NCBI RefSeq assembly: GCF_024519285.1
Contig: NZ_JAMZCY010000004.1
Span: 620,001 to 684,000 of the forward strand
Direction: 5' to 3'
DNA: 64,000 nt
Source of the DNA: Cohnella sp. WQ 127256
GTDB lineage: Bacteria > Bacillota > Bacilli > Paenibacillales > Paenibacillaceae
A program made the translations under genes and the position numbers. The notes below the pieces were generated by a model that was not told the origin of the DNA, ran no database searches, and saw only the letters and a program-made list of their open reading frames with translations. Numbering within the stretch: the stretch's first letter is position 1; each line of letters begins with the position of its first letter. Of the stretch, positions 51,971-60,962 are shown in pieces.

Positions 51971-53365
51971 TTAATGCCCTAGAAAACGGAAATTATCAAA
52001 GTAGACGGTAGTCGGGTTATTCGGCTTCATCCACAGCTCGATTCCCTTCATATGAGTCAGATCGAGATTGCTCAGCTCATTCAGCGGAATGCTTACGGAT
52101 TGCGATGAATTCGGCCCAATGACGATAGGATGCGTATCGTTCGGCGTGTTATTCTCGTCGAAAAACTTCGCGGCCACCATGACCTGTGTATTGTTCGGAT
52201 TATAGACGTCAAAATTCACGGAAAGATATTTCGACCAGTCCGCCGACGGGAATGCGGTTCCCGCCCCGAATAATCTCACGCTCGGAAATTCTACGTTTGT
52301 CGTATAATCCGCCTTCATTGAATAATTGCCCTGCGTCACATGCTGACTCGATAAACTCAAATTGACATTGTTCCCTTGCCAACGGTCCAGATCCTGGCTC
52401 GTTTCCGCGTAATTGAGCGGAGTTACCGTAAGAGGCTCGTAACCGAGAAAATGAAAATTATCAAAGTAGACGGTAGTCGGGGTATTCGGGTGCATCCATA
52501 GCTCGATTCCTTTCATCCGGGAAAGATCAAGATTGCCCAGCTCATTAAGCGGAATGCTGACCGATTGCGATGAATTCGGACCAATTACAATTGGATGCGT
52601 ATCGTTAGGTGTGTTGTCCTCGTCGAAAAACTTCGCGGCCACCATCACCTGCGTATTGTTCGGATTGTAGACGTCAAAGTTCACGGTAATATACTTCGAC
52701 CAATCCGCCGATGGGAATGCGGTTCCCGCGCCAAATAGTCTCACACTCGGAAATTCTACGTTTGTCGTATAATCCGCTTTCAACGAATGACTACCTTGCG
52801 TCACATGCTCGGTCGACAAGCTCAAGTTGACGTTGTTCCCTTGCCAACGAGCCAGGTCCTCGTTTGTTTCCGCATAATTAAGCGGAATTACCGGAAGCTG
52901 TTCATAACCGAGAAAATGAAAGTTATCAAAGTAGACGGTAGTCGGGCTATCCGGCTTCATCCAAAGCTCGATTCCCTTCATCCGGGTCAAATCGAGATTG
53001 CCCAGCTCATTCAGCGAAATGCTGACCGACTTGGACGAATTGGGGCCGATGACGATCGGATGCGTATCATTCGCCGTGTTGTTCTCGTCGAAAAACTTCG
53101 CGGCTACCATGACCTGCGTATTGTTCGGATTGTAGACGTCGAAGTTCACGGAAATATACTTCGACCAATCCGCAGACGGGAATGCGGTTCCCGCCCCGAA
53201 CAATCTCACATTTGGGAATTCTACGTTTGTCGTATAATCCGCCTTCAACGAATGATTGCCTTGCGTAACGTGCTCGGTCGACAAACTCAAGTTGACGCTG
53301 TTTCCTTGCCAATGGGACAGATCCTGGCTCGTCTCCGCGTAATTGAGCGGTGTTTTATACACAGG
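51971..53365 (-). repeat. Three 465-bp in-frame tandem repeats
   Basis: The same point of each unit lies at 52401, 52866 and 53331, giving an exact period of 465 bp (155 codons). Long stretches are almost unchanged at the DNA level, for instance around FDVYNPNNTQVMVAAKFFDE. High DNA identity indicates recent duplication or gene conversion. Confidence 0.85.
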
Positions 53366-55243
53366 AGGCGTCGGATCTTGACCGAACAGAACGATGGTTT
53401 GCTCTCTCGAGACACCGTTGCCGGAAACCGTCAATTGCAGCTCGTTAATTCCGGGCTGCACATCTACCGTCTTCGTGTAGACGGCATACTGCCCGTGCTG
53501 CTCCGTCGGAGACAGCGTCTGGCCCTCCAAGGCGACCGACGTGCCCATCCCGACATAGATGGTCACCTGCTGCTTCAAGTCCTCGACCGTCTCCGAAGTG
53601 ACGAGAGCGAGCGGACTTTGTTGCAAGGCGACAATTCGTTCGGCAATCTCCCGGCGCGCTTGCAGCAATCGTTCAGGCTCCTCGTCATAACGGCTAACCG
53701 ACTTATACAGCCGGTCGTAATATGACTTCATCTCCGCGTCGACGTCGAACGAAGCGATGCCGAGCTGCTGGGCCGCAGCCTTCATGCGATCTTCCAGCAA
53801 CCACAAATATTCATAATCCTCCAAACCTTCGCGAATCGCGTCAAGCCGAATGGACGGTATCGGTCCGTTGATTCCGTGATCCCTGCCCGGATACAATAAG
53901 AAACCATCGCCATTCGCTCCCGGGAAGGCCATCGGATCGTTCCATACGTCGCGCTCGACGTCTTGATTCCCGTCATATTTCAGGAAGAACGTGGTAGACC
54001 AGAATAGATTGCCCTCTATCTTGTTCTCTCGCTGCATCCATGATAGCAGTCGCGCACCCAACAGGTCGTCATCGATATGATAGGACGGATAAGGATGCTG
54101 CGGTACGACGCAAGTATACCACCATAAGTGATCGCCGGCCGCCAGGCGAGCCTGAGCCGCGTTACGGTCGTAGTTGTGCAGGAGCGGCGCCCACGTGTTT
54201 ACGTAGCCCGTCAGTTCGGGAACCGGCTCTTTGGTCACAAGAAATTTGGCGTCCGGCGCGATCGTCTTTAGCTCGTTCGAGATTTGCTGCACGAGCGAAT
54301 AGTCGTCGTCGTCTTCCGGCTCATCCGTGCTCCATACATAGAAGTAGCCTTTGCTTAGCCAGCCTTTGTTTCGGAGCTTGTCGACAAGGTCTTTCGTCTT
54401 GGTCGGATTGCCCTCGTAATAAGGAATTCGGAAGCTATTCACCCGCGGATCCGTCAGGAACGGCTCCGCCTTCAGAATATATTCGTCGACGTCGTCCGTC
54501 GGAATCGGCAAGTCTCCGGAAGCGACTCTATATTCCAGTTGAGCCCAGTAATAATTTTCCATTAAAGTCCAATACTCGGGCATATTGGGCGTTACGCCGT
54601 GGTAATCGGCCAATTGTTTGCTCGTAATGGCAAACGCGGTCTGCGTATGGGGGGTGTCGCCTAACTCGAAATCCCAGACGCGAAAGGTGATCGGCACCTG
54701 GAATGAGGTCTCGTTGGCCTGAAGGGTAAGCTGCCCTTGATAATCGCCCGGCTGCTGTCCCTTCGGCACCTTGACCGTAAGCCAGACACCTTGGTTCTGC
54801 CCGAGCGGCACGTCGAAGACGCTGTTCGGCTTCAGCGGAATGAGGGCATCCGGGTACCAGCCTGTCGGATAAGCCCCTGTCGTAGGCGTCGTCACCTGGA
54901 TATAATGCTCTCGATACAATTGAATGCTGCTTGCAGGAATGACAGCCGTTCCGCCGCCGGTCACGGTAAGATTAGTGATGCTGGCGTTCACGCCCGTCAA
55001 AGCCGTGTCGGTGGCCTTCAAGATGACCTGTCCGCTTTCGTACTCGTTTTTGGCCGCTTCCATGTTCAGAGTCTGCATCGGGTTATTCGGGAACGGCGCA
55101 TTGCGCAGCACCTTCTCCGTATTGGTCGGCACCCAGAACGACGATACTGCCGCAGGTGCAGGTGGACTGTCCGCATGAACGGACATTGCTCCGCTTGAAA
55201 ATAGCATTAGAACTGCCAACGCCACTATCAAATGCTTCTTCAC
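51971..55243 (-). CDS. Secreted DUF4091 glycosidase-like protein with three tandem repeats
   Basis: About 1090 aa. The signal peptide KKHLIVALAVLMLFSSGAMSVHA is cleaved before DS. An N-terminal sandwich (about 30-190) precedes a DUF4091-type catalytic-like domain (about 200-500: YFYVWSTDEPEDDDDYSLVQQI, VNTWAPLLHNYDR, GDHLWWYTC, NLFWSTTFFLKYDG, GPIPSIRLDAIREGLEDYEYLWLLE). A small linker domain and three near-identical 155-aa units make up the rest. Each unit has LNYAET..DL.RWQGN.VNLSLS, GAGTAFPSADWSKY and TTVYFDNFHFLGY, resembling carbohydrate-binding modules. The GTG at 55243 is preferred because it starts the signal peptide. It acts outside the cell on the glycan taken up by the adjoining importer. 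Confidence 0.85.
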   Translation of the reverse strand: MKKHLIVALAVLMLFSSGAMSVHADSPPAPAAVSSFWVPTNTEKVLRNAPFPNNPMQTLNMEAAKNEYESGQVILKATDTALTGVNASITNLTVTGGGTAVIPASSIQLYREHYIQVTTPTTGAYPTGWYPDALIPLKPNSVFDVPLGQNQGVWLTVKVPKGQQPGDYQGQLTLQANETSFQVPITFRVWDFELGDTPHTQTAFAITSKQLADYHGVTPNMPEYWTLMENYYWAQLEYRVASGDLPIPTDDVDEYILKAEPFLTDPRVNSFRIPYYEGNPTKTKDLVDKLRNKGWLSKGYFYVWSTDEPEDDDDYSLVQQISNELKTIAPDAKFLVTKEPVPELTGYVNTWAPLLHNYDRNAAQARLAAGDHLWWYTCVVPQHPYPSYHIDDDLLGARLLSWMQRENKIEGNLFWSTTFFLKYDGNQDVERDVWNDPMAFPGANGDGFLLYPGRDHGINGPIPSIRLDAIREGLEDYEYLWLLEDRMKAAAQQLGIASFDVDAEMKSYYDRLYKSVSRYDEEPERLLQARREIAERIVALQQSPLALVTSETVEDLKQQVTIYVGMGTSVALEGQTLSPTEQHGQYAVYTKTVDVQPGINELQLTVSGNGVSREQTIVLFGQDPTPPVYKTPLNYAETSQDLSHWQGNSVNLSLSTEHVTQGNHSLKADYTTNVEFPNVRLFGAGTAFPSADWSKYISVNFDVYNPNNTQVMVAAKFFDENNTANDTHPIVIGPNSSKSVSISLNELGNLDLTRMKGIELWMKPDSPTTVYFDNFHFLGYEQLPVIPLNYAETNEDLARWQGNNVNLSLSTEHVTQGSHSLKADYTTNVEFPSVRLFGAGTAFPSADWSKYITVNFDVYNPNNTQVMVAAKFFDEDNTPNDTHPIVIGPNSSQSVSIPLNELGNLDLSRMKGIELWMHPNTPTTVYFDNFHFLGYEPLTVTPLNYAETSQDLDRWQGNNVNLSLSSQHVTQGNYSMKADYTTNVEFPSVRLFGAGTAFPSADWSKYLSVNFDVYNPNNTQVMVAAKFFDENNTPNDTHPIVIGPNSSQSVSIPLNELSNLDLTHMKGIELWMKPNNPTTVYFDNFRFLGH

Positions 55244-55270
55244 GATGATCCCCACTTTTCATAAAGATGA

Positions 55271-56137
55271 TTATTTCAGGCCTGTCATGGAAATGCCCTG
55301 CACTAGTTGCTTCTGCACGGCAAAATAGAGCAATAGAATCGGTATGGTGGCCACGGTCAGCATCACCATGATGTTGTTCCATGTCGCGAACGAACCGTTC
55401 TGCGCGGTATAGATTCTAACCATAATCGTCCACAGCCTATCGCTGGGAAATACAAATAGCGGCATGATGAAGTCGTTGTACACCGCCATAAACGTCTGCA
55501 AAATATTTACGGCGAACACTGGCTTGGAAAGCGGGACAATGATCTGCGCGAACATCCGGAAGGCGCCCGCTCCGTCAATTTTCCCCGCTTCCATCAGCTC
55601 ATTCGGCAAGCCGTCGAAAAATCCCTTAAACAGAAAGATCATGTACCCCCAGGAAGCGGAGGGCAAAATATACGCCAAGTAGTTGTTCAACAGATTCACG
55701 TGAATGATCGGCAGGTCCGATAGCATGATATAAGTCGGAAACATGAGCGCCTGACTGCTGATCATCAGGGTACCGAGAAAGAACAGCAGCAGCGTCTTAC
55801 TGAATTTAGGCTTAAGCTTGGATAAGGAGAAAGCCGCCATAGCGCTGATCGGGATTTGCGTCAGGATAACCCCTCCGCACAAAACAATCGTGTTCCACAA
55901 ATTCTCCCACAGCGGATATTTAGTAAACGTATCGACGATACCGGAGAAATCCCAGGTTTCCGGAAGCAGAGTGGGAGGAATCTGGATGATTTCTAGGCTC
56001 GTCTTAAAGGAATTGGAGACCATCCAAAAAAACGGAAAGAGCTGAAACGGTATGCCAATGAGCAACAGCGCAATGATGCCCCAATGAAGTGCTCTGCCTT
56101 TCGTTTTTTTGATCTCGGCTTCATTCAGGACTGACAC
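55271..56137 (-). CDS. Carbohydrate ABC importer permease (MalG-type)
   Basis: A 288-aa permease with six hydrophobic segments. The N-terminus is HWGIIALLLIGIPFQLFPFFWMVSNSFK, and the EAA motif is GLPNELMEAGKIDGAGAFRMFAQIIVPLSKPVFAVNIL. The C-terminus FAVQKQLVQGISMTGLK is typical of MalG/LacG-type proteins of the CUT1 family. It forms the channel with the permease encoded upstream (11-bp gap). No ATPase gene is present, as is usual in Firmicutes with a shared MsmX. Confidence 0.92.
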   Translation of the reverse strand: MSVLNEAEIKKTKGRALHWGIIALLLIGIPFQLFPFFWMVSNSFKTSLEIIQIPPTLLPETWDFSGIVDTFTKYPLWENLWNTIVLCGGVILTQIPISAMAAFSLSKLKPKFSKTLLLFFLGTLMISSQALMFPTYIMLSDLPIIHVNLLNNYLAYILPSASWGYMIFLFKGFFDGLPNELMEAGKIDGAGAFRMFAQIIVPLSKPVFAVNILQTFMAVYNDFIMPLFVFPSDRLWTIMVRIYTAQNGSFATWNNIMVMLTVATIPILLLYFAVQKQLVQGISMTGLK

Positions 56138-56148
56138 GTGCTTTCCTC

Positions 56149-57033
56149 CTACTTCTCTCGGGAAGTCAATTTCATCTGTAACGCCGTAATAATAAAGATG
56201 ATGACAAAGGCGATATTCGCGAGCGTAATGGCGTAGCTATAATCAAGATTGTTCATGGCGGATTTGAGAGCATAGAGGATCAGCGTCGTCGTCTCCCCGA
56301 CCGGACCGCCTCCCGTATACACGAGCGGAACCGCCGCTTCGTTAAATCGATTGATCAAATCCATAATAAACATGACTTTGACGATCGGCATTATGAACGG
56401 GAGCGTAATATGCCAGATTCGTTTGGCAACGCCGGCTCCGTCAATCATCGCCGATTCGTACATTTCCTTCGGAACCTCGTTTAATGACGCCATGTAAATA
56501 ACCATGGACATGCCGCCGGAAATAATAAGACCCGGCAAGTACATCGCCCATTTCACCAGCGCCACGTCGTTCAGCCAAGTCAGACCCGGCAAATGGAAAT
56601 AATTAAGAATGGCGTTGGCCAATCCATAGTCCGGCGAATAAATGTATTTCCATAGCACAAGAATCGCAATGCTAGGCGCTACGGCAGGAATAAAATAAGT
56701 CATTCTGAAAAACGTCTTGCCCTTCCTGACTTCGTTGACGAGCAACGCCAAAATAATGGGAGGCCAGAAATTCAGGATCAAGCCGATTACCCAAAACTCT
56801 ACGTTGTTCCGAAGCGCGGCATAGAAGTCTGGGTCCGCGAACGCACGTGTATAGTTGCTAAACCCGACGAATTTGCCGGGTAGCTCGACGATATTGATTT
56901 CATAGAACGAGATAAAAAAGCCGAGCAGAATCGGATAGTATTTGAACACTAAAAAAGCGAGCAGAGCGGGAAGAAGGAATATCCATGCTGCGAATTGGTC
57001 ATTCCCGCTCTTTTTTCTCGAAAGAAGTTTCAT
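56149..57033 (-). CDS. Carbohydrate ABC importer permease (MalF/UgpA-type)
   Basis: About 294 aa, six membrane segments. QFAAWIFLLPALLAFLVFKYYPILLGFFISFYEINIVE begins the chain; the EAA loop is NEVPKEMYESAMIDGAGVAKRIWHITLPFIMPIV. CUT1 family, oligosaccharide uptake. I chose the ATG at 57033 because the upstream TTG extension (57057) adds only a few unconserved residues. The binding-protein gene ends 60 bp upstream of it. Confidence 0.9.
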   Translation of the reverse strand: MKLLSRKKSGNDQFAAWIFLLPALLAFLVFKYYPILLGFFISFYEINIVELPGKFVGFSNYTRAFADPDFYAALRNNVEFWVIGLILNFWPPIILALLVNEVRKGKTFFRMTYFIPAVAPSIAILVLWKYIYSPDYGLANAILNYFHLPGLTWLNDVALVKWAMYLPGLIISGGMSMVIYMASLNEVPKEMYESAMIDGAGVAKRIWHITLPFIMPIVKVMFIMDLINRFNEAAVPLVYTGGGPVGETTTLILYALKSAMNNLDYSYAITLANIAFVIIFIITALQMKLTSREK

Positions 57034-57092
57034 TTCCGTCAACCACCAAATCTTCAAGGTTTGATTTCTATGATTCTAGGGGTAGCTCCGAT

Positions 57093-58526
57093 CTATTTAC
57101 GAAAAGAGTCTGGAAATTTGGTGTAAAGCTCATCCGCGGTTTTGTCCAATAGACTCTTGACCTCGTCGCGCGAAATGTCCTTCTTGAGCAGAATTTGCTG
57201 CAACGGCTTCGACAGCGCGTTTTTCAGATCGTTCCAGTTCGGGCAGAACGGCTCCGACTTGGCTCCTGCGGCAGCGGCGATCAGTTCTTGCTTGATTCTC
57301 TCAGGTACGGTGGTGGACATGCTTAGCTTGAGCTCGTACAGGTCTTTCCTGGCAGGAACGTTCAGGTCGGAAATATTCTCTCTCGCCGCAATCTCCCATT
57401 GTTCCTTCAAAACCTCTTCATCATAGGTGATGTAAGTTAATACATCGAACGCCGCTTTCTGCTCTTCCTTGCTGGCCTTCGGATTAATCGTAATGACTCT
57501 GCCTCCCGCAAGAGAAGGCCTAGTAATGGACTTGTCTTTCACGGGCATCGGCATGATGCCGAAGTCGTCCAGCTTCTGACCGTACTTATCAAGAGAGGTC
57601 TGATCCAGGCCGCTAACGTCAAACCAGGAGAAACCGGCACGACCCGCCATAATATCGTCCTGAAGCTTGTTCCAGTCCTGCAGCGTATCCTTTTGCGTCA
57701 TTTTGTGCTTCCATACCATTTCGTTCCAGAATACAGCGGCGTCAACGCCCGCTTCTTCATTAAATGCGATTTTATAGGTACCATCCCCGTTCGGTCTAAC
57801 CATTTCTCCGCCGGCGGACCATACCCATGCCGTGAATGGCCAAGCATTCCAATCCATGCCTACGATTTCATATCCGAATCTCGGTACGCCGACATCGGTA
57901 ATCTTCTGCCCCAACTCCGCGAATTCCGCCCATGTTTCCGGAAGCTTCTCCGGGTCTCCGCCGCCGGCTTTGATCGTTTTCGCGTTATACAGCGTATTAA
58001 TGAATCCGCTAAACACCGGAACGGCATAAAATTTCCCGTCCGTTGTCGATATCGATTCGTTGAAGGTGTCAATCATCTTGTCTTTATGTTCCCAAGAATT
58101 GTAGAACTCGGTGATATCCGCAATCGTTCCATTTTTGATCCGGGTTGGAATATCCACATTCGGGAATTCACGCCAGCCGGTCGGCGCTTCATTTGCCATC
58201 AGCGCTTTGTCATATTCCTGTCTGTAGTCCGTGCCCGGCTTCAGCGTCTCATCCTGGATTTCGATGTTTGGAAATTTCTGTTTTACCTTTGCCATCACCG
58301 CATTGTAGGCTTCGACTTTGCCCTTGGGCGCATCCGGCTGAGGCTTTTCCCATAATTTGATTTTTATTTTCGCGCCCTGCTCCGTCTGCCCAGCCTGTTC
58401 CGCCGTATTGCCCGACTGCCCGGACGAATTCGGCTCGGACTTGCTTCCCCCGCAGCCGGTTACCGTCATTAAGGTCAAACCGACAACTGCTGATAAACAT
58501 AGTGATTTCGCTAATTTTGTTTTCAT
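57093..58526 (-). CDS. Extracellular solute-binding lipoprotein, family 1
   Basis: A 477-aa lipoprotein. The signal peptide ends with the lipobox TVTGC (Cys near 25), followed by a Gly/Ser/Gln-rich linker and the binding domain starting at about 53 (IKIKLWEKPQPDAPKGKVEAYNAVMAKVKQKFPNIEI). The GMDWNAWPFTAWVWSAGGEMV stretch is a sugar-stacking region typical of CUT1 binding proteins. The start has AAAGGGGAG upstream. It feeds the two permeases downstream. A long leader with an unusual short frame and a cre-like site precedes it. Confidence 0.92.
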   Translation of the reverse strand: MKTKLAKSLCLSAVVGLTLMTVTGCGGSKSEPNSSGQSGNTAEQAGQTEQGAKIKIKLWEKPQPDAPKGKVEAYNAVMAKVKQKFPNIEIQDETLKPGTDYRQEYDKALMANEAPTGWREFPNVDIPTRIKNGTIADITEFYNSWEHKDKMIDTFNESISTTDGKFYAVPVFSGFINTLYNAKTIKAGGGDPEKLPETWAEFAELGQKITDVGVPRFGYEIVGMDWNAWPFTAWVWSAGGEMVRPNGDGTYKIAFNEEAGVDAAVFWNEMVWKHKMTQKDTLQDWNKLQDDIMAGRAGFSWFDVSGLDQTSLDKYGQKLDDFGIMPMPVKDKSITRPSLAGGRVITINPKASKEEQKAAFDVLTYITYDEEVLKEQWEIAARENISDLNVPARKDLYELKLSMSTTVPERIKQELIAAAAGAKSEPFCPNWNDLKNALSKPLQQILLKKDISRDEVKSLLDKTADELYTKFPDSFRK

Positions 58527-58554
58527 TCTTGTTGCTCTCCCCTTTTGTTAGTTT

Positions 58555-58647
58555 TCATGTAAATTCACCAGACACGATGCGGAAGACATCCCACCGCTTA
58601 ACACTTTCATGCCCATGGTCTCGGAATGAACGACGTAGGCTTAAGAT
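58555..58647 (-). other. Short leader frame with perfect Shine-Dalgarno but ATC at the start position
   Basis: AAAGGAGGTGGT (58662-58651) is an ideal ribosome binding site. Seven bases after its GGAGG is not ATG, GTG or TTG but ATC, which opens a 30-codon frame (starts ILSLRRSFRDHGHESVKRWD, ends RIVSGEFT) with a stop at 58555. The frame lies between the DUF6259 gene and the binding-protein gene. It may be a leader peptide using a near-cognate start, or the relic of one whose ATG mutated. Confidence 0.3.
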
Positions 58648-58668
58648 TCTACCACCTCCTTTCATCAC

Positions 58669-58682
58669 GGTGAGCGCTTCCA
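58669..58682 (-). promoter_or_regulatory. Candidate cre (CcpA) site
   Basis: On the minus strand TGGAAGCGCTCACC fits the cre core TGNAANCGNTNNCN except at the last position. It lies 143 bp ahead of the binding-protein gene, a plausible place for glucose repression of the importer. Confidence 0.4.
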
Positions 58683-58694
58683 TTTCGTTTCCGG

Positions 58695-60893
58695 TTAAAA
58701 TTGGATCAGAATTGCGCTAAGCGGCTTCACAACACACGAAAATGTTTCCGATTCATCGGCCTGTAACGTGAGCGGTTGCGAGCCGTCCGGATGCGACAGC
58801 AAGACGGCATTCTTCCCGGTGCATGACCCCGTTTCCAAGCAGAACGCCTGCTCTTCGCGGGTATAATTGACGAACAATTGAGCTTGGCTACCGTCGTCTG
58901 CCTCCCAGCGGGTTGTAAGCACCGCAGGCACCGCAAGCTCGCGGCCGTCATGCATGCTAAACCGCTTCATCTCAACGTTGGAAAGCGGGTACGGCTTCAA
59001 CATGCGCCCTTGATATAGATAGGCTTTGCCTGCTCCTGTACGCCATGGATTCGTATTGCGGATGAACTCGAGAATCGGCTCCTGCTCCGGCAGCGGTATA
59101 TCCTGACCGACTCCCCAGTTCCACGTCATTTCTCCGTTTTCCGTCAGCACCACGGTCGACATATCGCCTGCATGGAACGAATACGCCATCCGGTATAGCA
59201 GATTGTCCGGGGAGCGGCCGTGGTCGAAGGCTTCGTGGGCCATGACCTGATTTCCCATGAAATTGTTGATGTAGCGATGGTACAGAAAAGCATATAAGGG
59301 AATCGGCGTCCCGATAAAATAGTTAAGGTTAAACCGAGCGTCGTTGAACAGAAGGTCCGGGATATACGGCTCCGCCGAAGCGGACTCGCATCCGAACAGC
59401 ACCTTCTTGCCGGCGCGTTCGGCCGTCTCTTGCAGCGCGCGGAACAAGGCGCTCATCGCCTCAGTCTGCCATTTGCCCGGCGCAGGCGGGTGGCCATGCG
59501 TTTGGCTGTAGCAGAAATAAGAAGTTCCGCCATGGTTTTGGTCGAACGCTTGAATATAGTCGACGCCGCCCTCGATCATTTGCTTGGTCTCGGATATCAT
59601 CGTCTCGTTTGTAAAGGGATGAGCCGAGCACAAATCGTAACCGCGGCGTTGGGCTGTGCAGATTTTCGAATAAGGCAGATCGCCTTGAGGCGACAGGCAC
59701 ATCGCATCCGCCAGATTTTCCCGATCGAACTGCTCCTTTCGGTTGTACGACGAGATCAGATTGCTCTGCTCCGTCCATCCGATGCCGCTGCAGTAGACGC
59801 CAAGGAGATGTCCGGATGCATGCACTCGGTCTGCAAAAGCCCGAAACGCTTCCTCTCCGCCAAACGGCGGCCACACATATGGCGGCGCCCAAGGCGCGCT
59901 GCCTTCCCAGTGCATCAGAAGCACCATGATTTTGCCGCCGAACGCTTCCGCCAGCCGTTCGATGTGCGGCATCGCTTCCAAGTAGGGAAACAGCTTGTTC
60001 GGATCCATGACATCCATATCGTGTCTGCCCCGCACAGGGTAGGTCACGACTACCGGGGAATCCGAATACCAGTCGGGAAGCCGATTGTTCTCGGCAATCG
60101 GCACCGCGTCGCGACGGGGGTTCGCCTCATACCAATCCCGATAAATCGCCGCCGCGTCATGCCAATCCCCTTCGAATACGCCCAACACCATATCGTACGA
60201 CATCGCATAGGCGCCGCCTCCCGGATACAGCCGAAACTGCAGACGAATCCCGTCTTCCACAGGATAATACTCGACGCATTTCACATGTCCGTCCGGATCG
60301 TGCGCCCCGAAATAGAGGCCGCCGCTATCGTCGTAGTAGGCCATGAACTGAGATGGCACAATAGCCGGATAGATGCCGTCGATGCCGCGGCTCGGATAGT
60401 TAGGCTCAACGTAGTGCGCAAAGGACGCTTCGCGTACGGTCGCGTCTTCGATCAAGGCACCTTCGTTAAAAGGCCAAACCAGCTTGCCCGTCCCTCCCGT
60501 TGCGATCAGGTCATTCGGCACGACGACATTCGGAAAATCGATCCATTCGATGATCCAATCCGTCCCATGATCGGCATCTAGACGCCAGTAGGTAAATGGC
60601 GAGTCTAGCGGGCAGCGAATCGTCACCAACACGCGGAGCGGAAGCCCGTCGAACTCCGAATAGCTCACTTCGATTCGCTCGGAACCTTCTGACGCGGATA
60701 ATGAAACCGCTTTCGATTCATGAGCTGCGATGTCATGAATTCCTCCGCCGGGATCGCGAAAACGAATCGTAAACAGCGGCCTGCTCGCGCCAGCGCGAAT
60801 GAATTCTTTGTTCCCTTTGTTCAGTGCCAGCAAAGCTCCGGACGTATCGTCCAGTTCCATCCGATAGTAGCGATTTTGTACTTTCATTGACAT
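58695..60893 (-). CDS. DUF6259-type glycoside-hydrolase-like protein
   Basis: A 732-aa cytoplasmic protein (no signal peptide). The N-terminal beta-sandwich covers about 1-260 (YYRMELDDTSGALLALNKGNKEFI), with a TIM-barrel-like part at about 290-560 (KIMVLLMHWEGSAPWAPPYVWPPFGGEEAFRAFADRVHASGHLLGVYCSGIGWTEQSN; GVDYIQAFDQNHGGTSYFCYSQTHGH; KVLFGCESASAEPYIPD) and a C-terminal beta domain. This layout resembles GH36-like/DUF6259 proteins of unknown substrate. FDQNHGG and GCESASAEPY supply acidic residues that could be catalytic. It is led by a promoter just before it and probably acts on oligosaccharides brought in by the neighbouring importer. Confidence 0.78.
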   Translation of the reverse strand: MSMKVQNRYYRMELDDTSGALLALNKGNKEFIRAGASRPLFTIRFRDPGGGIHDIAAHESKAVSLSASEGSERIEVSYSEFDGLPLRVLVTIRCPLDSPFTYWRLDADHGTDWIIEWIDFPNVVVPNDLIATGGTGKLVWPFNEGALIEDATVREASFAHYVEPNYPSRGIDGIYPAIVPSQFMAYYDDSGGLYFGAHDPDGHVKCVEYYPVEDGIRLQFRLYPGGGAYAMSYDMVLGVFEGDWHDAAAIYRDWYEANPRRDAVPIAENNRLPDWYSDSPVVVTYPVRGRHDMDVMDPNKLFPYLEAMPHIERLAEAFGGKIMVLLMHWEGSAPWAPPYVWPPFGGEEAFRAFADRVHASGHLLGVYCSGIGWTEQSNLISSYNRKEQFDRENLADAMCLSPQGDLPYSKICTAQRRGYDLCSAHPFTNETMISETKQMIEGGVDYIQAFDQNHGGTSYFCYSQTHGHPPAPGKWQTEAMSALFRALQETAERAGKKVLFGCESASAEPYIPDLLFNDARFNLNYFIGTPIPLYAFLYHRYINNFMGNQVMAHEAFDHGRSPDNLLYRMAYSFHAGDMSTVVLTENGEMTWNWGVGQDIPLPEQEPILEFIRNTNPWRTGAGKAYLYQGRMLKPYPLSNVEMKRFSMHDGRELAVPAVLTTRWEADDGSQAQLFVNYTREEQAFCLETGSCTGKNAVLLSHPDGSQPLTLQADESETFSCVVKPLSAILIQF

Positions 60894-60923
60894 TACGACC
60901 TTCCTTGCAATGATGTTTCCTTT

Positions 60924-60952
60924 ATTATAGAAGGTCGTTCTATGTAAAACAG
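60924..60952 (-). promoter_or_regulatory. Candidate activator-dependent promoter of the DUF6259 gene
   Basis: On the minus strand a perfect TATAAT (60929-60924) stands 17 bp after CTGTTT (60952-60947), a poor -35 hexamer. A good -10 with a poor -35 fits activation by the AraC-type regulator encoded just upstream. Confidence 0.45.
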
Positions 60953-60962
60953 TCGCACCTTT

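Noticed and set aside
51971-53365. 465-bp repeats as a mobile element or assembly duplication
   Set aside because: The period is a whole number of codons, the frame stays open and the units differ at scattered positions, so a true protein repeat is the simpler reading.
52787-53725. 312-aa plus-strand frame across the DUF4091 repeats
   Set aside because: Mirrors the tandem repeats on the opposite strand; no ribosome binding site and no domain.
59430-60581. 383-aa plus-strand frame inside the DUF6259-type gene
   Set aside because: Antisense shadow with Arg/His-rich composition.
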